Origin: Rhodococcus sp. Leaf278
GTDB taxonomy: Bacteria > Actinomycetota > Actinomycetes > Mycobacteriales > Mycobacteriaceae
NCBI RefSeq assembly: GCF_001426085.1
Contig: NZ_LMRR01000013.1
Coordinates: 18,548-82,547, forward strand
Direction of reading: 5' to 3'
DNA length: 64,000 nucleotides
Part shown: positions 1 to 7,783 of the stretch, piece by piece
Layout: every line of letters begins with the position of its first letter
Numbering within the stretch: position 1 is the stretch's first letter
Translations under genes and position numbers: made by a program
The notes under the pieces: model-generated
Database searches by the model: none
The model's input: the letters and a program-made list of their open reading frames with translations, nothing else
What the model was told of the DNA's origin: nothing

Positions 1-549
1 GCGGGATCGGTCCTCGGTCTTCTCGCTGCGATGGTGGCCGTTCGCCTCAGGATCGTCGACGAGCTTCTCACCCCGCTGGCGGCGGGTGCCGCTGCGGTTC
101 CCATCGTGGCCCTCGCTCCGGTGTTCAACTCGATGTTCTCCTCGACCACCGACTTACCGCGCCGCCTCGTCGTGACCATTGTCGTGTTCTTCCCGGTCTT
201 CGTCAGTGCGGCAAAAGGACTCCGACAGGTGTCGCCGGTGCATCACGACCTGATGACCTCGTATGCGGTCGGCGGCTGGCAGTTCACGCGCATCGTTCGT
301 CTTCCGTCTGCGGTGCCACACATCTTCACCGGGTTGCGGGTTGCGGCTCCGAATGCTGTCATTGCAGCCATCATCTGCGAGTACTTCGGTGGATTGCAGA
401 ACGGTTTGGGGTCGCGGATCACCTCCGCCGCGGCGAACACCGCCTACCCCCGGGCATGGGCCTACGTCGTGGGTGCCATCGCAGTCGGGTTGCTCTTCTT
501 TCTGGTCGTTCTCTTGCTCGAGAAGCTCGTGTCCCGCCGTCGTACCTAG
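1..549 (+). CDS. ABC transporter permease, SsuC/ThiX type (5' end outside window)
   Basis: The reading frame is open from base 1, so the start lies upstream; 182 residues are visible. It would be the inner-membrane channel of an importer working with the binding protein that follows 12 bases later. Visible features are several hydrophobic helices and the EAA-type cytoplasmic loop that contacts the ATPase (YAVGGWQFTRIVRLPSAVPH, near visible residues 76-95), then the AAPNAVIAAIICEYFGG stretch typical of the nitrate/taurine/pyrimidine-precursor permease family. The cytoplasmic ATPase is not in the window. The substrate is not readable from this gene; the downstream aminotransferase suggests a pyrimidine or beta-amino acid route (inference). 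Confidence 0.85.
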   Translation, partial: AGSVLGLLAAMVAVRLRIVDELLTPLAAGAAAVPIVALAPVFNSMFSSTTDLPRRLVVTIVVFFPVFVSAAKGLRQVSPVHHDLMTSYAVGGWQFTRIVRLPSAVPHIFTGLRVAAPNAVIAAIICEYFGGLQNGLGSRITSAAANTAYPRAWAYVVGAIAVGLLFFLVVLLLEKLVSRRRT

Positions 550-561
550 GAGAAGTCGAAC

Positions 562-1698
562 GTGAAGATCACTCGAACCCCCCGACGCCTGCTGGCCGTC
601 GTCATGGCACTGGCGGTAGTCGCCTCGGCCTGCAGCACCACCACGACCGAAACCGAGACCGGTGCCGACGGGAACACCCCGATCAAGTTGCAATTGCAGT
701 GGTTCAAACAGGGCCAGTTCGCGGGCTATCTGGCGGCCGTCGACCAGGGCTTCTATACCGAGCAGGGACTGGACGTCGAAATATTGGACGGCGGAACTGA
801 TATCGTTCCGCAGACCGTGCTGGCGCAGGGACAAGCCGATTATGCCGTCGCGTGGGTGCCGAAAGCGCTCGCCTCCCGCGAGGCCGGGGCGGGCATCACC
901 GACGTCGCTCAGATCTACCAGAAATCCGGAACATTGCAGGTCTCGTTCAAGGATCAGAACATCGCCTCACCCGCGGACCTTCGCGGCAAGACCGTCGGAA
1001 ACTGGGGCTACGGCAACGAATTCGAGTTGTTCGCAGGTATGACCCAAGCCGGAGTGAGTCCGTCCGACGTGACATTGGTGCAGCAGCAGTTCGATATGAA
1101 CGGCCTGCTGTCCGGCGATATCGCTGCCGCACAGGCCATGTCCTACAACGAGTACGCACAGCTGCTCGAGACGGTGAACCCCGCGACCGGTGCCTTGTAC
1201 ACCGCGGACGACTTCAACTCGCTGAACTGGAACGACGACGGTGTCGCCATGTTGCAGGACGCGATCTGGGCCAATACGGACAAGCTCTCCGACGAGGCAT
1301 ACCAGGATCAGACCGTCAAATTCTTGGCGGCATCGTTGAAGGGTTGGATCTTCTGCCGAGACAACGTCGAGAAGTGCCGCGACATCACCGTCGCTGCCGG
1401 CTCCACACTCGGCGCGAGCCATCAGCTCTGGCAGGTCAACGAAGTCAACAAATTGATCTGGCCGTCGGGTGAGGGCATCGGGATGATCGACGAGGCCGCC
1501 TGGCAGCAAACCGTGGACATCGCGAAGACCACGAAGAACGCCGAGGGCTCGACGGTGCTCACCGCTGATCCCGATGCCGAGGCCTACACCAACGAGTATG
1601 TCGGTAAGGCTCTGGATTTGTTGAAGGCCGACGGTGTGGACGTCACCGGAGAGTCGTACGCTCCGATGGAGGTCACACTGGAGGAAGGCGGCAAGTAG
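562..1698 (+). CDS. ABC transporter substrate-binding lipoprotein, NMT1/THI5-like
   Basis: 378 residues from a GTG start preceded by GGAGAAG. The N-terminus is a lipoprotein signal: twin Arg at 8-9, a hydrophobic core, and the lipobox VASAC with lipidation Cys24, followed by a Thr/Glu-rich linker. The mature part opens with the family signature LQWFKQGQFAGYLAAVDQGF, as in binding proteins for thiamine precursors, riboflavin and pyrimidines. It captures the ligand outside the membrane for the upstream permease. Ligand identity is inferred only from context; related clusters annotated as pyrimidine ABC transporters sit beside reductive pyrimidine degradation genes. The next gene starts immediately after its stop codon. 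Confidence 0.88.
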   Translation: MKITRTPRRLLAVVMALAVVASACSTTTTETETGADGNTPIKLQLQWFKQGQFAGYLAAVDQGFYTEQGLDVEILDGGTDIVPQTVLAQGQADYAVAWVPKALASREAGAGITDVAQIYQKSGTLQVSFKDQNIASPADLRGKTVGNWGYGNEFELFAGMTQAGVSPSDVTLVQQQFDMNGLLSGDIAAAQAMSYNEYAQLLETVNPATGALYTADDFNSLNWNDDGVAMLQDAIWANTDKLSDEAYQDQTVKFLAASLKGWIFCRDNVEKCRDITVAAGSTLGASHQLWQVNEVNKLIWPSGEGIGMIDEAAWQQTVDIAKTTKNAEGSTVLTADPDAEAYTNEYVGKALDLLKADGVDVTGESYAPMEVTLEEGGK

Positions 1699-3003
1699 AT
1701 GGATCACGTGTTCTACTCCTGGTCGGCGCAGGCCGAACTGAACCCGATTACCGTCGAGGGTGCCGAGGGGTCGTGGTTCTGGGACGACAAGGGCAACCGA
1801 TACCTGGACTTCTCTTCCCAATTGGTCAACGTCAATCTCGGCCATCAACACCCCGACGTAGTGGCCGCCATCGTCGAGCAGGCGCAGGTGTTGACCACGA
1901 TTTCCCCGACGGTCGCCAACAACAAGCGCAGTGAACTGGCCGCGTTGATCGCCGAGCGGGCCCCGGGTGATCTGAACCGAGTGTTCTTCACGACGGGTGG
2001 TGCCGAAGCCGTCGAGCATGCGGTGCGGCTGGCGCGTCAGCACACCGGACGCACGAAGATGCTGGCCGCGTACCGCTCGTACCACGGCGGAACCGGAGTT
2101 GCGATCGGTCTCACCGGCGAACCGAGGCGATGGGGCACCGAGCCGACCAACGTCGACGTCGTACGCTTCTTCGGGCCGTACCCTTACCGGTCACCCTGGG
2201 GCACAACGACTCCCGAGGACGAGACGGCCGCAGCACTGGCACATCTCGAACAGGTCATCGTGCTCGAAGGTGCGCAGAACATCGCCGGACTCATTCTCGA
2301 ATCGGTCATCGGCACCAACGGAGTGCTGATCCCGCCGCCCGGATATCTGGCCGGCGTTCGGGCGCTGTGCGACAAGTACGGGATCGTCTACATCGCCGAC
2401 GAAGTGATGGTCGGATTCGGGCGAATCGGCGAATGGTTCGCATGCCAGGCCTGGGATGTGACACCGGATCTGATCACGTTCGCCAAGGGCGTCAACTCCG
2501 GATACGTACCCCTCGGCGGAGTCGTGATCTCGGAGAAGATCGCCTCGCAGTTCGACCACAAAGCCTATCCGGGCGGATTGACCTACTCCGGTCACGTACT
2601 CGGGTGCGCCGCGGGCGTCGCGTCCATCGAAGTGTTCGAGCGCGACAAGATACTTCCGCACGTGCGTCACGTCGGCGAGGACGTACTCGGAGCGGGCCTG
2701 TCCAAGCTGGCCGAATCTCACCCCAGCGTGGGCGAGGTGCGCGGCAAGGGATTCTTCTGGGCCGTCGAACTGGTCAAGGACGGCACGACCCGAGAGCCGC
2801 TGGTGCCTTTTGCCGCGTCGGGCAAGGATGCGGCGGCGATGGGCACCGTGACCGCCGCGGCGAAGTCACGCGGACTGTGGCCCTTCGTTGCCGGAAATCG
2901 ACTCCAGATCGCACCGCCGCTGACGACATCCGAGGACGAGATTCGTCAGGGACTGGAAATCCTCGACGAGGTGCTGACGGTGGCGGACGGGTTCACCGTC
3001 TGA
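1699..3003 (+). CDS. Class III PLP-dependent aminotransferase (omega-amino acid / beta-alanine type)
   Basis: 434 residues, ATG directly after the stop of the binding protein, so translation is probably coupled. Fold-type I class III aminotransferase: phosphate-binding TTGGAEAVEHAVRLAR (near 95-110), YRSYHGGT, IADEVMVGFGR carrying the Asp that contacts the PLP ring nitrogen (about 234), and FAKGVNSGYVPLGG with Schiff-base Lys about 263. Such enzymes move the amino group of omega-amino acids (beta-alanine, 3-aminoisobutyrate, taurine, GABA) to pyruvate or 2-oxoglutarate. With the THI5-like transporter, a role in beta-alanine removal after pyrimidine breakdown is my preferred reading; exact specificity cannot be fixed from sequence. 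Confidence 0.85.
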   Translation: MDHVFYSWSAQAELNPITVEGAEGSWFWDDKGNRYLDFSSQLVNVNLGHQHPDVVAAIVEQAQVLTTISPTVANNKRSELAALIAERAPGDLNRVFFTTGGAEAVEHAVRLARQHTGRTKMLAAYRSYHGGTGVAIGLTGEPRRWGTEPTNVDVVRFFGPYPYRSPWGTTTPEDETAAALAHLEQVIVLEGAQNIAGLILESVIGTNGVLIPPPGYLAGVRALCDKYGIVYIADEVMVGFGRIGEWFACQAWDVTPDLITFAKGVNSGYVPLGGVVISEKIASQFDHKAYPGGLTYSGHVLGCAAGVASIEVFERDKILPHVRHVGEDVLGAGLSKLAESHPSVGEVRGKGFFWAVELVKDGTTREPLVPFAASGKDAAAMGTVTAAAKSRGLWPFVAGNRLQIAPPLTTSEDEIRQGLEILDEVLTVADGFTV

Positions 3004-3006
3004 CTC

Positions 3007-3044
3007 GGGGTCGTGCACGGAACTTCGACCCCTGCTACGAAGTT
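3007..3044. terminator. Overlapping hairpins between convergent genes, possible bidirectional terminator
   Basis: GGGGTCG (3007-3013) pairs with CGACCCC (3026-3032), and AACTTCG (3021-3027) pairs with CGAAGTT (3038-3044). The two 7-bp stems share bases, so only one can form at a time. There is no T-run, but the position between converging stop codons fits a terminator or transcription-collision site. Confidence 0.35.
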
Positions 3045-3074
3045 GCGCGCACGTGCGGCGTCAGCCGCTCGTGG

Positions 3075-4457
3075 TCAGAGCACTGCACCGGGGTTGAGGA
3101 TGCCCGCCGGATCGAGAGCGGTCTTGATGCGGCGGGTCAGTTCCATGACGTCTTCTCCGACCTGATCGGGCAGCCAGGCCTTCTTGAGACGACCGACGCC
3201 GTGTTCTCCGGTGATGGTGCCGCCCAGCGAAATTGCGAGATCCATGATCGCTCCGAAGGCGACATTGGCTCGGCGGGTCATGTCGGCGTCCTCGGGGTCG
3301 AACACGATCAGCGGATGGGTGTTGCCGTCGCCGGCATGAGCGATGACGGCCACCAGCACGTCGTACTTCACGGACAGCTCGGCTATTCCGTCGACCAGTG
3401 CGGGGAGCGCGGGCAGTGGTACTCCGACGTCCTCGAGCAGCAGGCTGCCGAGTCGTTCGACCGCGGGAATGGCGAATCGCCGTGCGGCAGCAAATGCTTC
3501 GCCCTCGTCGGGGTCGTCGGTGGTGAAGACATCCGAGGCACCGGCCTCGGTGCACGCGGCCGCCATGATCTCGATCTCGCGCCCACGGTCGGCACCGGGG
3601 GAGTCGGACCGAGCAATGAGCATCGCTGCTGCCTCGCGGTCGAGTCCCATGTTCATGGCATCTTCGACGGCACCGATGGACGCGCGGTCCATGAACTCGA
3701 GCATCGACGGTCGCAAGGTACGGGTGATGGCCAGAATCGCAGTCGTCGCATCGTGCACGGAGGCGAACGAGGCGACGACGGTGCTGGCCGGAGGTTGCGC
3801 AGGGATCAATCGAAGAGTGATCTCGGTGATGATGCCCAGCGTGCCCTCGGATCCGACGAAGAGCTTCGCAAGAGACAGTCCGGCAACATCTTTCAGACGT
3901 GGACCGCCGAGTCGGACGGCAGTCCCGTCGGCGAGGACGACCTCGAGCCCGAGAACGTAGTCGGTGGTGACGCCGTACTTCACGCAGCACAGCCCGCCGG
4001 CGTTGGTGGCCGCATTGCCGCCGATGGAACACATCTCGAACGACGAGGGATCCGGCGGGTACCACAGTCCGTGCTCGGCGACCGCCTTCTTGACCTCGAC
4101 GTTGAGCAGTCCGGGTTGTACGACGGCGATACGGGTCACCGGATCGACGGTGATCTCGCGCATCAGTTCCGTGGTGAGCACGATTCCGCCGTCGACGGCA
4201 GTGGCACCGCCGGACAATCCCGACCCGGCGCCGCGGGGAACGACCGCCACGTTGTGTTCGGTGGCCCAGCGCATGACGGCACGAACGTCCTCGGTGGACT
4301 GTGCACGAACCACGGCCAGCGGGGTGCCGGCGTCGGGATCCTTGGCCCAATCGCGTCGGTATCCCTCGGTGATGTCCGGGTCGGTGACCATGGCACCGGC
4401 AGGAAGTAGGGATTCGAGTTCGGTCAGGCGGGCATCTGCATCCGTCGTCACCGACAT
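3075..4457 (-). CDS. FAD-binding oxidase, GlcD family (glycolate/D-lactate type)
   Basis: 460 residues with ATG at 4457, supported by a GGAG ribosome site 6-9 bases upstream; a longer open frame reaches 4862 but its extra residues look non-coding. N-terminal FAD_binding_4 domain with PRGAGSGLSGGATA (near 72) and the IGGNAATNAGG pyrophosphate-binding motif (near 140), then a C-terminal FAD-oxidase C domain ending with GEHGVGRLKKAWL. Family members oxidise 2-hydroxyacids such as glycolate, D-lactate or 2-hydroxyglutarate. No GlcE or GlcF partner is adjacent, so a stand-alone D-lactate dehydrogenase-like role is possible. Confidence 0.88.
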   Translation of the reverse strand: MSVTTDADARLTELESLLPAGAMVTDPDITEGYRRDWAKDPDAGTPLAVVRAQSTEDVRAVMRWATEHNVAVVPRGAGSGLSGGATAVDGGIVLTTELMREITVDPVTRIAVVQPGLLNVEVKKAVAEHGLWYPPDPSSFEMCSIGGNAATNAGGLCCVKYGVTTDYVLGLEVVLADGTAVRLGGPRLKDVAGLSLAKLFVGSEGTLGIITEITLRLIPAQPPASTVVASFASVHDATTAILAITRTLRPSMLEFMDRASIGAVEDAMNMGLDREAAAMLIARSDSPGADRGREIEIMAAACTEAGASDVFTTDDPDEGEAFAAARRFAIPAVERLGSLLLEDVGVPLPALPALVDGIAELSVKYDVLVAVIAHAGDGNTHPLIVFDPEDADMTRRANVAFGAIMDLAISLGGTITGEHGVGRLKKAWLPDQVGEDVMELTRRIKTALDPAGILNPGAVL

Positions 4458-4688
4458 CCGGTTCTCCTCACGTCGAAATGTGACCGTCGCCACTCGAGTC
4501 TGCCACGACCGAGAGTGGGGCGCGGACGAGGGACGCCGTCGCGCCTGCCGAGTCACATAAGTAACACCAGCCTCAGGCGTTACCAGATCGATGCGTCGTC
4601 GACACGCAATCTTGTAGTTCGCCACGCTAGCGTCCACCACAGCGAATCTCGCGCCCCATGTGACGCGAGTCGACAAGGAGGCTGCACC

Positions 4689-5000
4689 ATGATCGATCCC
4701 GGAAGTGACTCCTGGAACTACGTGGCGGCGATGTTCTCGTACGAATTCCTCGGTGGTGGTGTCGAATACGACACCATCGAGCGGATCCATCGAGGTGACA
4801 TCGACGAGTGGGTGCAGGCCTTGGCGCACTCCGGGATGTTCGAGAAGGCCACCGTGTCGCACATCGCGGACTCGTGGCGAGCGGCACCGCGCCAGTTGTT
4901 CGACATGCTCGTCCTGGACGCGGACGAGATGACCGCTCGACGATGCTCACTGGCGTGGTCGTCGCTCGACCGGCTCGCTCCACTCGCCCGCCTGGGTTGA
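4689..5000 (+). CDS. Uncharacterised 103-residue protein, paralogue of the gene at 10553
   Basis: Begins at ATG 4689 behind a near-perfect ribosome site (AAGGAGG, 7 bases spacing). A soluble, acidic, mostly helical small protein with no signal peptide or Cys motif. The core EWVQALAHSGMF...W.AAP..L..MLV.DADE aligns without gaps with the 108-residue product of 10553-10879: 19 of 46 residues identical from the shared EW to the shared final Arg, counted by eye. I do not recognise the family. It is transcribed away from the glcD-like gene and towards the peptidase E-like gene, so it is probably a single-gene unit. Confidence 0.8.
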   Translation: MIDPGSDSWNYVAAMFSYEFLGGGVEYDTIERIHRGDIDEWVQALAHSGMFEKATVSHIADSWRAAPRQLFDMLVLDADEMTARRCSLAWSSLDRLAPLARLG

Positions 5001-5007
5001 TAGCCGT

Positions 5008-5652
5008 TCAACCACCCAGAATTCGAGGGCCCGAATCATCGACGACGATGGCCTGTTCGTCGGTCAAGCCGTGACAGCGAACGCCGTCACGGCGGAGGCG
5101 CTGCAGGGTAGCCCATCCCGAATCATTCTCGTCCAGAACGGAATTCAGGTGGGGCACGATCGAGAAGTCCACCAGATTCAGTCCGTCCCATACCGTCTCG
5201 ATACCGGTAGTGGGTCGGACCTCGGCGGGATCGTCTGCATCCTCGACTCCGACCAACGACGGAGCCGCCACACACGCACCCGCGCTGTAACCGCCGTAGG
5301 CGATGGAGTTTCCTCGCACACGCTCGCTCAGAATTTCGTCGGCACCGGAGCGGGTGAGCTGGGCGCGCAGGACGAACGTGTTGCCGCCGCGAACCCATAC
5401 AGCACCGAATCCGTCGAGGACTCGCTCGAACGCTGCCGGCTTACCGACGTAGTCGCGTAGATCCACCTCCGCCGGTCGATATCCGAGAGCGCGCAACGGA
5501 CCGAACTCGCTGCGGAGCGAGGAATCGCGCGCCGCGGCGGGCCACGCGTCCGACGCGTTCGCGATGACGGCGAGATCGGAGGGCGGCCCGGTGAGTTGGA
5601 CGAAGGCGTCGGAGTGACCGCCGAATCGGTACGACGACAGGAAGAGTTTCAC
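5008..5652 (-). CDS. Peptidase E-like (family S51) serine peptidase
   Basis: 214 residues, GTG start overlapping the stop of the HIT gene by four bases (GTGA), so the two genes are co-translated. It has a class I glutamine amidotransferase-like fold: VWVRGGNTFVLRAQL (near 86-100) and the nucleophile elbow AYGGYSAGA with Ser123, then IVPHLNS with a candidate catalytic His. Peptidase E (PepE) cleaves Asp-X dipeptides; cyanophycinase is a related S51 member. The motifs match, but many actinobacterial homologues are only described as type 1 glutamine amidotransferase-like, so the substrate is uncertain. Confidence 0.8.
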   Translation of the reverse strand: MKLFLSSYRFGGHSDAFVQLTGPPSDLAVIANASDAWPAAARDSSLRSEFGPLRALGYRPAEVDLRDYVGKPAAFERVLDGFGAVWVRGGNTFVLRAQLTRSGADEILSERVRGNSIAYGGYSAGACVAAPSLVGVEDADDPAEVRPTTGIETVWDGLNLVDFSIVPHLNSVLDENDSGWATLQRLRRDGVRCHGLTDEQAIVVDDSGPRILGG

Positions 5653-6098
5653 GCCGTCGGTTCTTCTCTGAGCCGAGTCAGCCCGACGCGAACGGCGTCC
5701 GCGACACGATCGGGCTCACGCAGGCGACGAGCCACAAAACCGGCAGCGAACCGCAGCCGATCTCGGTGCCATCGCGGTACGACGTGCAGATGCAGGTGAA
5801 ATACCGTCTGAAAGGCAGCCTTGCCGTCGTTGATGACGAGGTTGGCTCCGTCGGCGCATAGGTCCGAGTCGCGCACCGCGCGCGCCAGGGTGTGTCCGAC
5901 GCGAAACACCTCGGCGGCCGCGTCCGGATGGCTCGAGTTCAGATCGTTGGTGTGCTCGCGCGGAACGACGAGGAGGTGTCCGCGACTGATCGGTCGAATG
6001 TCGAGAAAGGCGACGGTGTGGTCGTTCTCGAACACTCGATGGGCGGGGGCGTCGCCGGCAACGATCGCACAGAAGATGCAAGATTCCACGGGTGTCAC
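5649..6098 (-). CDS. HIT family protein (nucleotide hydrolase/transferase)
   Basis: 149 residues from a GTG start (a second in-frame GTG lies three codons later). Starts with CIFCAIVAGDAPAHRVFE, a Zn-type HIT N-terminus with Cys7 and Cys10, and carries the histidine triad HLHLHVVP with His101, 103 and 105. HIT proteins hydrolyse nucleotide phosphoramidates or AMP-lysine type bonds through a His-AMP intermediate. Its 3' end overlaps the peptidase E-like gene, giving a two-gene operon. The biological substrate is unknown. Confidence 0.88.
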   Translation of the reverse strand: MTPVESCIFCAIVAGDAPAHRVFENDHTVAFLDIRPISRGHLLVVPREHTNDLNSSHPDAAAEVFRVGHTLARAVRDSDLCADGANLVINDGKAAFQTVFHLHLHVVPRWHRDRLRFAAGFVARRLREPDRVADAVRVGLTRLREEPTA

Positions 6099-6181
6099 TG
6101 TAGGGTCCGATCATCAGCGATAGGCCTGTGTGGCGTGCAACACAAATGCGCGTCCCGTCGCCGGGGAATGTCGAACGGACT

Positions 6182-6198
6182 CGATTCAGAACGAATCG
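6182..6198. promoter_or_regulatory. Inverted repeat upstream of the pnt operon
   Basis: CGATTC (6182-6187) and GAATCG (6193-6198) form a perfect 6-bp inverted repeat with a 5-base spacer, lying between the divergent HIT and pntAA genes. A TACTAT -10-like hexamer follows at 6237-6242. The repeat has the geometry of a dimeric regulator site; no regulator can be named. Confidence 0.3.
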
Positions 6199-6341
6199 GA
6201 CAGTGTTTCGGGTACCCGCGGTCTGTTTCCTCTGGCTACTATCAGGGACCTTGTGCCTTGTCGCATGGGTTCGTCCACTCGTCGCAAGTTCGGGGCCGTT
6301 GGCCGACACGTGGGCACCATTCAACGCAGGAAGACGGAGAT

Positions 6342-7460
6342 TTGGATACATCGCAGAGCACGGAGAAGGGTTCGGGATCCACGACAGTCGTCGGTGTGGT
6401 TCGGGAATCGGGGGAGGGCGAGCGTCGTGTCGCTCTGGTGCCCAAGATCGTTGCGTCCCTGACGGGCAAGGGCGTCGAGATCGTCGTCGAATCGGGTGCC
6501 GGTCTCGGCGCTCTGATTCCGGACGAGCTCTACGTCGCCGCCGGCGCGACTATCGGTGATCCATGGTCGGCGGACGTCGTGGTCAAGGTCGCGCCGCCGT
6601 CGGATGCCGAGATCGCCAAGCTGACGTCGGGTTCGACGCTCATCGGATTCCTGGCACCGCGTAACGCAGAGAACAGCATCGGCGCATTGAAGGCTGCAGG
6701 AGTGCAGGCCTTTGCCGTCGAAGCTATTCCGCGTATCTCGCGCGCCCAGGTGATGGACGCACTGTCCTCGCAGGCCAACGTGGCCGGCTACAAGTCCGTG
6801 CTGCTGGCCGCCTCGGAATCGACCAGATTCTTCCCGATGTTGACCACCGCCGCGGGCACCGTCAAGCCCGCGACCGTGCTGGTTCTCGGAGTCGGGGTGG
6901 CGGGTCTGCAAGCGTTGGCCACCGCCAAGCGTCTCGGCGGTCGACCGACCGGATACGACGTGCGTCCCGAGGTTGCCGACCAGGTTCGATCCGTCGGCGC
7001 ACAGTGGCTCGATCTGGGGATCGACGCAGCCGGTGAGGGTGGATACGCACGTGAGCTGACCGACGACGAGCGTGCTCAGCAACAGAAGGCGCTCGAAGAA
7101 GCCATCAAGGGCTTCGACGTGGTCATCACCACCGCACTGGTGCCCGGGCGCCCCGCGCCCCGGCTGGTCACCGCCGCGGCTGTCGAAGGGATGAAGCCCG
7201 GCAGTGTCGTGGTCGACCTTGCCGGCGAGACGGGTGGAAACTGTGAGCTCACAGAGCCCGGCCAGACCGTCGTCAAGCACGACGTCACCATCTGCTCCCC
7301 GTTGAACCTCCCGGCCTCGATGCCCGAGCACGCCAGCGAGCTGTACTCGAAGAACATCTCGGCATTGCTCGAACTCATGTTGGTCGACGGCACGCTCGCC
7401 CCCGATTTTTCGGACGAGGTCCTTGCCGGTGCCTGCGTGACACGTGAGAAGGAGAACTGA
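6342..7460 (+). CDS. pntAA: NAD(P) transhydrogenase subunit alpha 1 (NAD-binding domain I)
   Basis: 372 residues if translation begins at TTG 6342, which has AGGAAG 8 bases upstream; no ATG or better site precedes the conserved VGVVRESGEGERRVALVP start, and GTG codons just inside are alternatives. This is the soluble domain I that binds NADH and donates hydride to NADP in domain III. The Rossmann motif is VLVLGVGVAGLQA (near 182), and RPAPRLVTAAAV and DLAGETGGNCE are family blocks. The membrane part is encoded by the next two genes, the three-subunit arrangement typical of Actinobacteria. The operon links the NADH and NADPH pools to the proton gradient. Confidence 0.93.
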   Translation: MDTSQSTEKGSGSTTVVGVVRESGEGERRVALVPKIVASLTGKGVEIVVESGAGLGALIPDELYVAAGATIGDPWSADVVVKVAPPSDAEIAKLTSGSTLIGFLAPRNAENSIGALKAAGVQAFAVEAIPRISRAQVMDALSSQANVAGYKSVLLAASESTRFFPMLTTAAGTVKPATVLVLGVGVAGLQALATAKRLGGRPTGYDVRPEVADQVRSVGAQWLDLGIDAAGEGGYARELTDDERAQQQKALEEAIKGFDVVITTALVPGRPAPRLVTAAAVEGMKPGSVVVDLAGETGGNCELTEPGQTVVKHDVTICSPLNLPASMPEHASELYSKNISALLELMLVDGTLAPDFSDEVLAGACVTREKEN

Positions 7461-7783
7461 TGTACACCCCGCTGCTCGCGAACATTGCGATCCTGGTGCT
7501 GTCCGGGTTCGTCGGCTTCGCGGTGATCTCCAAGGTGCCCAACACCTTGCACACCCCACTGATGTCGGGAACCAACGCCATCCACGGCATCGTCGTGCTC
7601 GGTGCGCTCGTCGTACTCGGAAAGGTCGAGGATCCCTCGATCGGCCTGCAGGTCATTCTGTTCGTCGCGCTGGTATTCGGAACGGTCAACGTCATCGGTG
7701 GCTTCGTGGTCACCGACCGCATGCTCGGCATGTTCAAGTCCAAGCCCGTCCCCGCCAAGATCGAGAAGGGGGCTGACTCCTGA
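7460..7783 (+). CDS. pntAB: NAD(P) transhydrogenase subunit alpha 2 (membrane)
   Basis: 107 residues; its ATG overlaps the stop of pntAA by one base (TGATG), and its own stop overlaps pntB's start the same way. Three or four hydrophobic helices and the family stretch VISKVPNTLHTPLMSGTNAI identify the first part of membrane domain II. It assembles with PntB to form the proton channel. Confidence 0.93.
   Translation: MYTPLLANIAILVLSGFVGFAVISKVPNTLHTPLMSGTNAIHGIVVLGALVVLGKVEDPSIGLQVILFVALVFGTVNVIGGFVVTDRMLGMFKSKPVPAKIEKGADS

Noticed and set aside
2130..4409. 759-codon open frame on the plus strand
   Set aside because: It overlaps the aminotransferase and the GlcD-type oxidase in another frame and is extremely Arg-rich; a typical high-GC shadow.
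4659..4674. CRP-like site upstream of the small gene at 4689
   Set aside because: Only the TGTGA half is present; the second half reads TCGAC and does not match.
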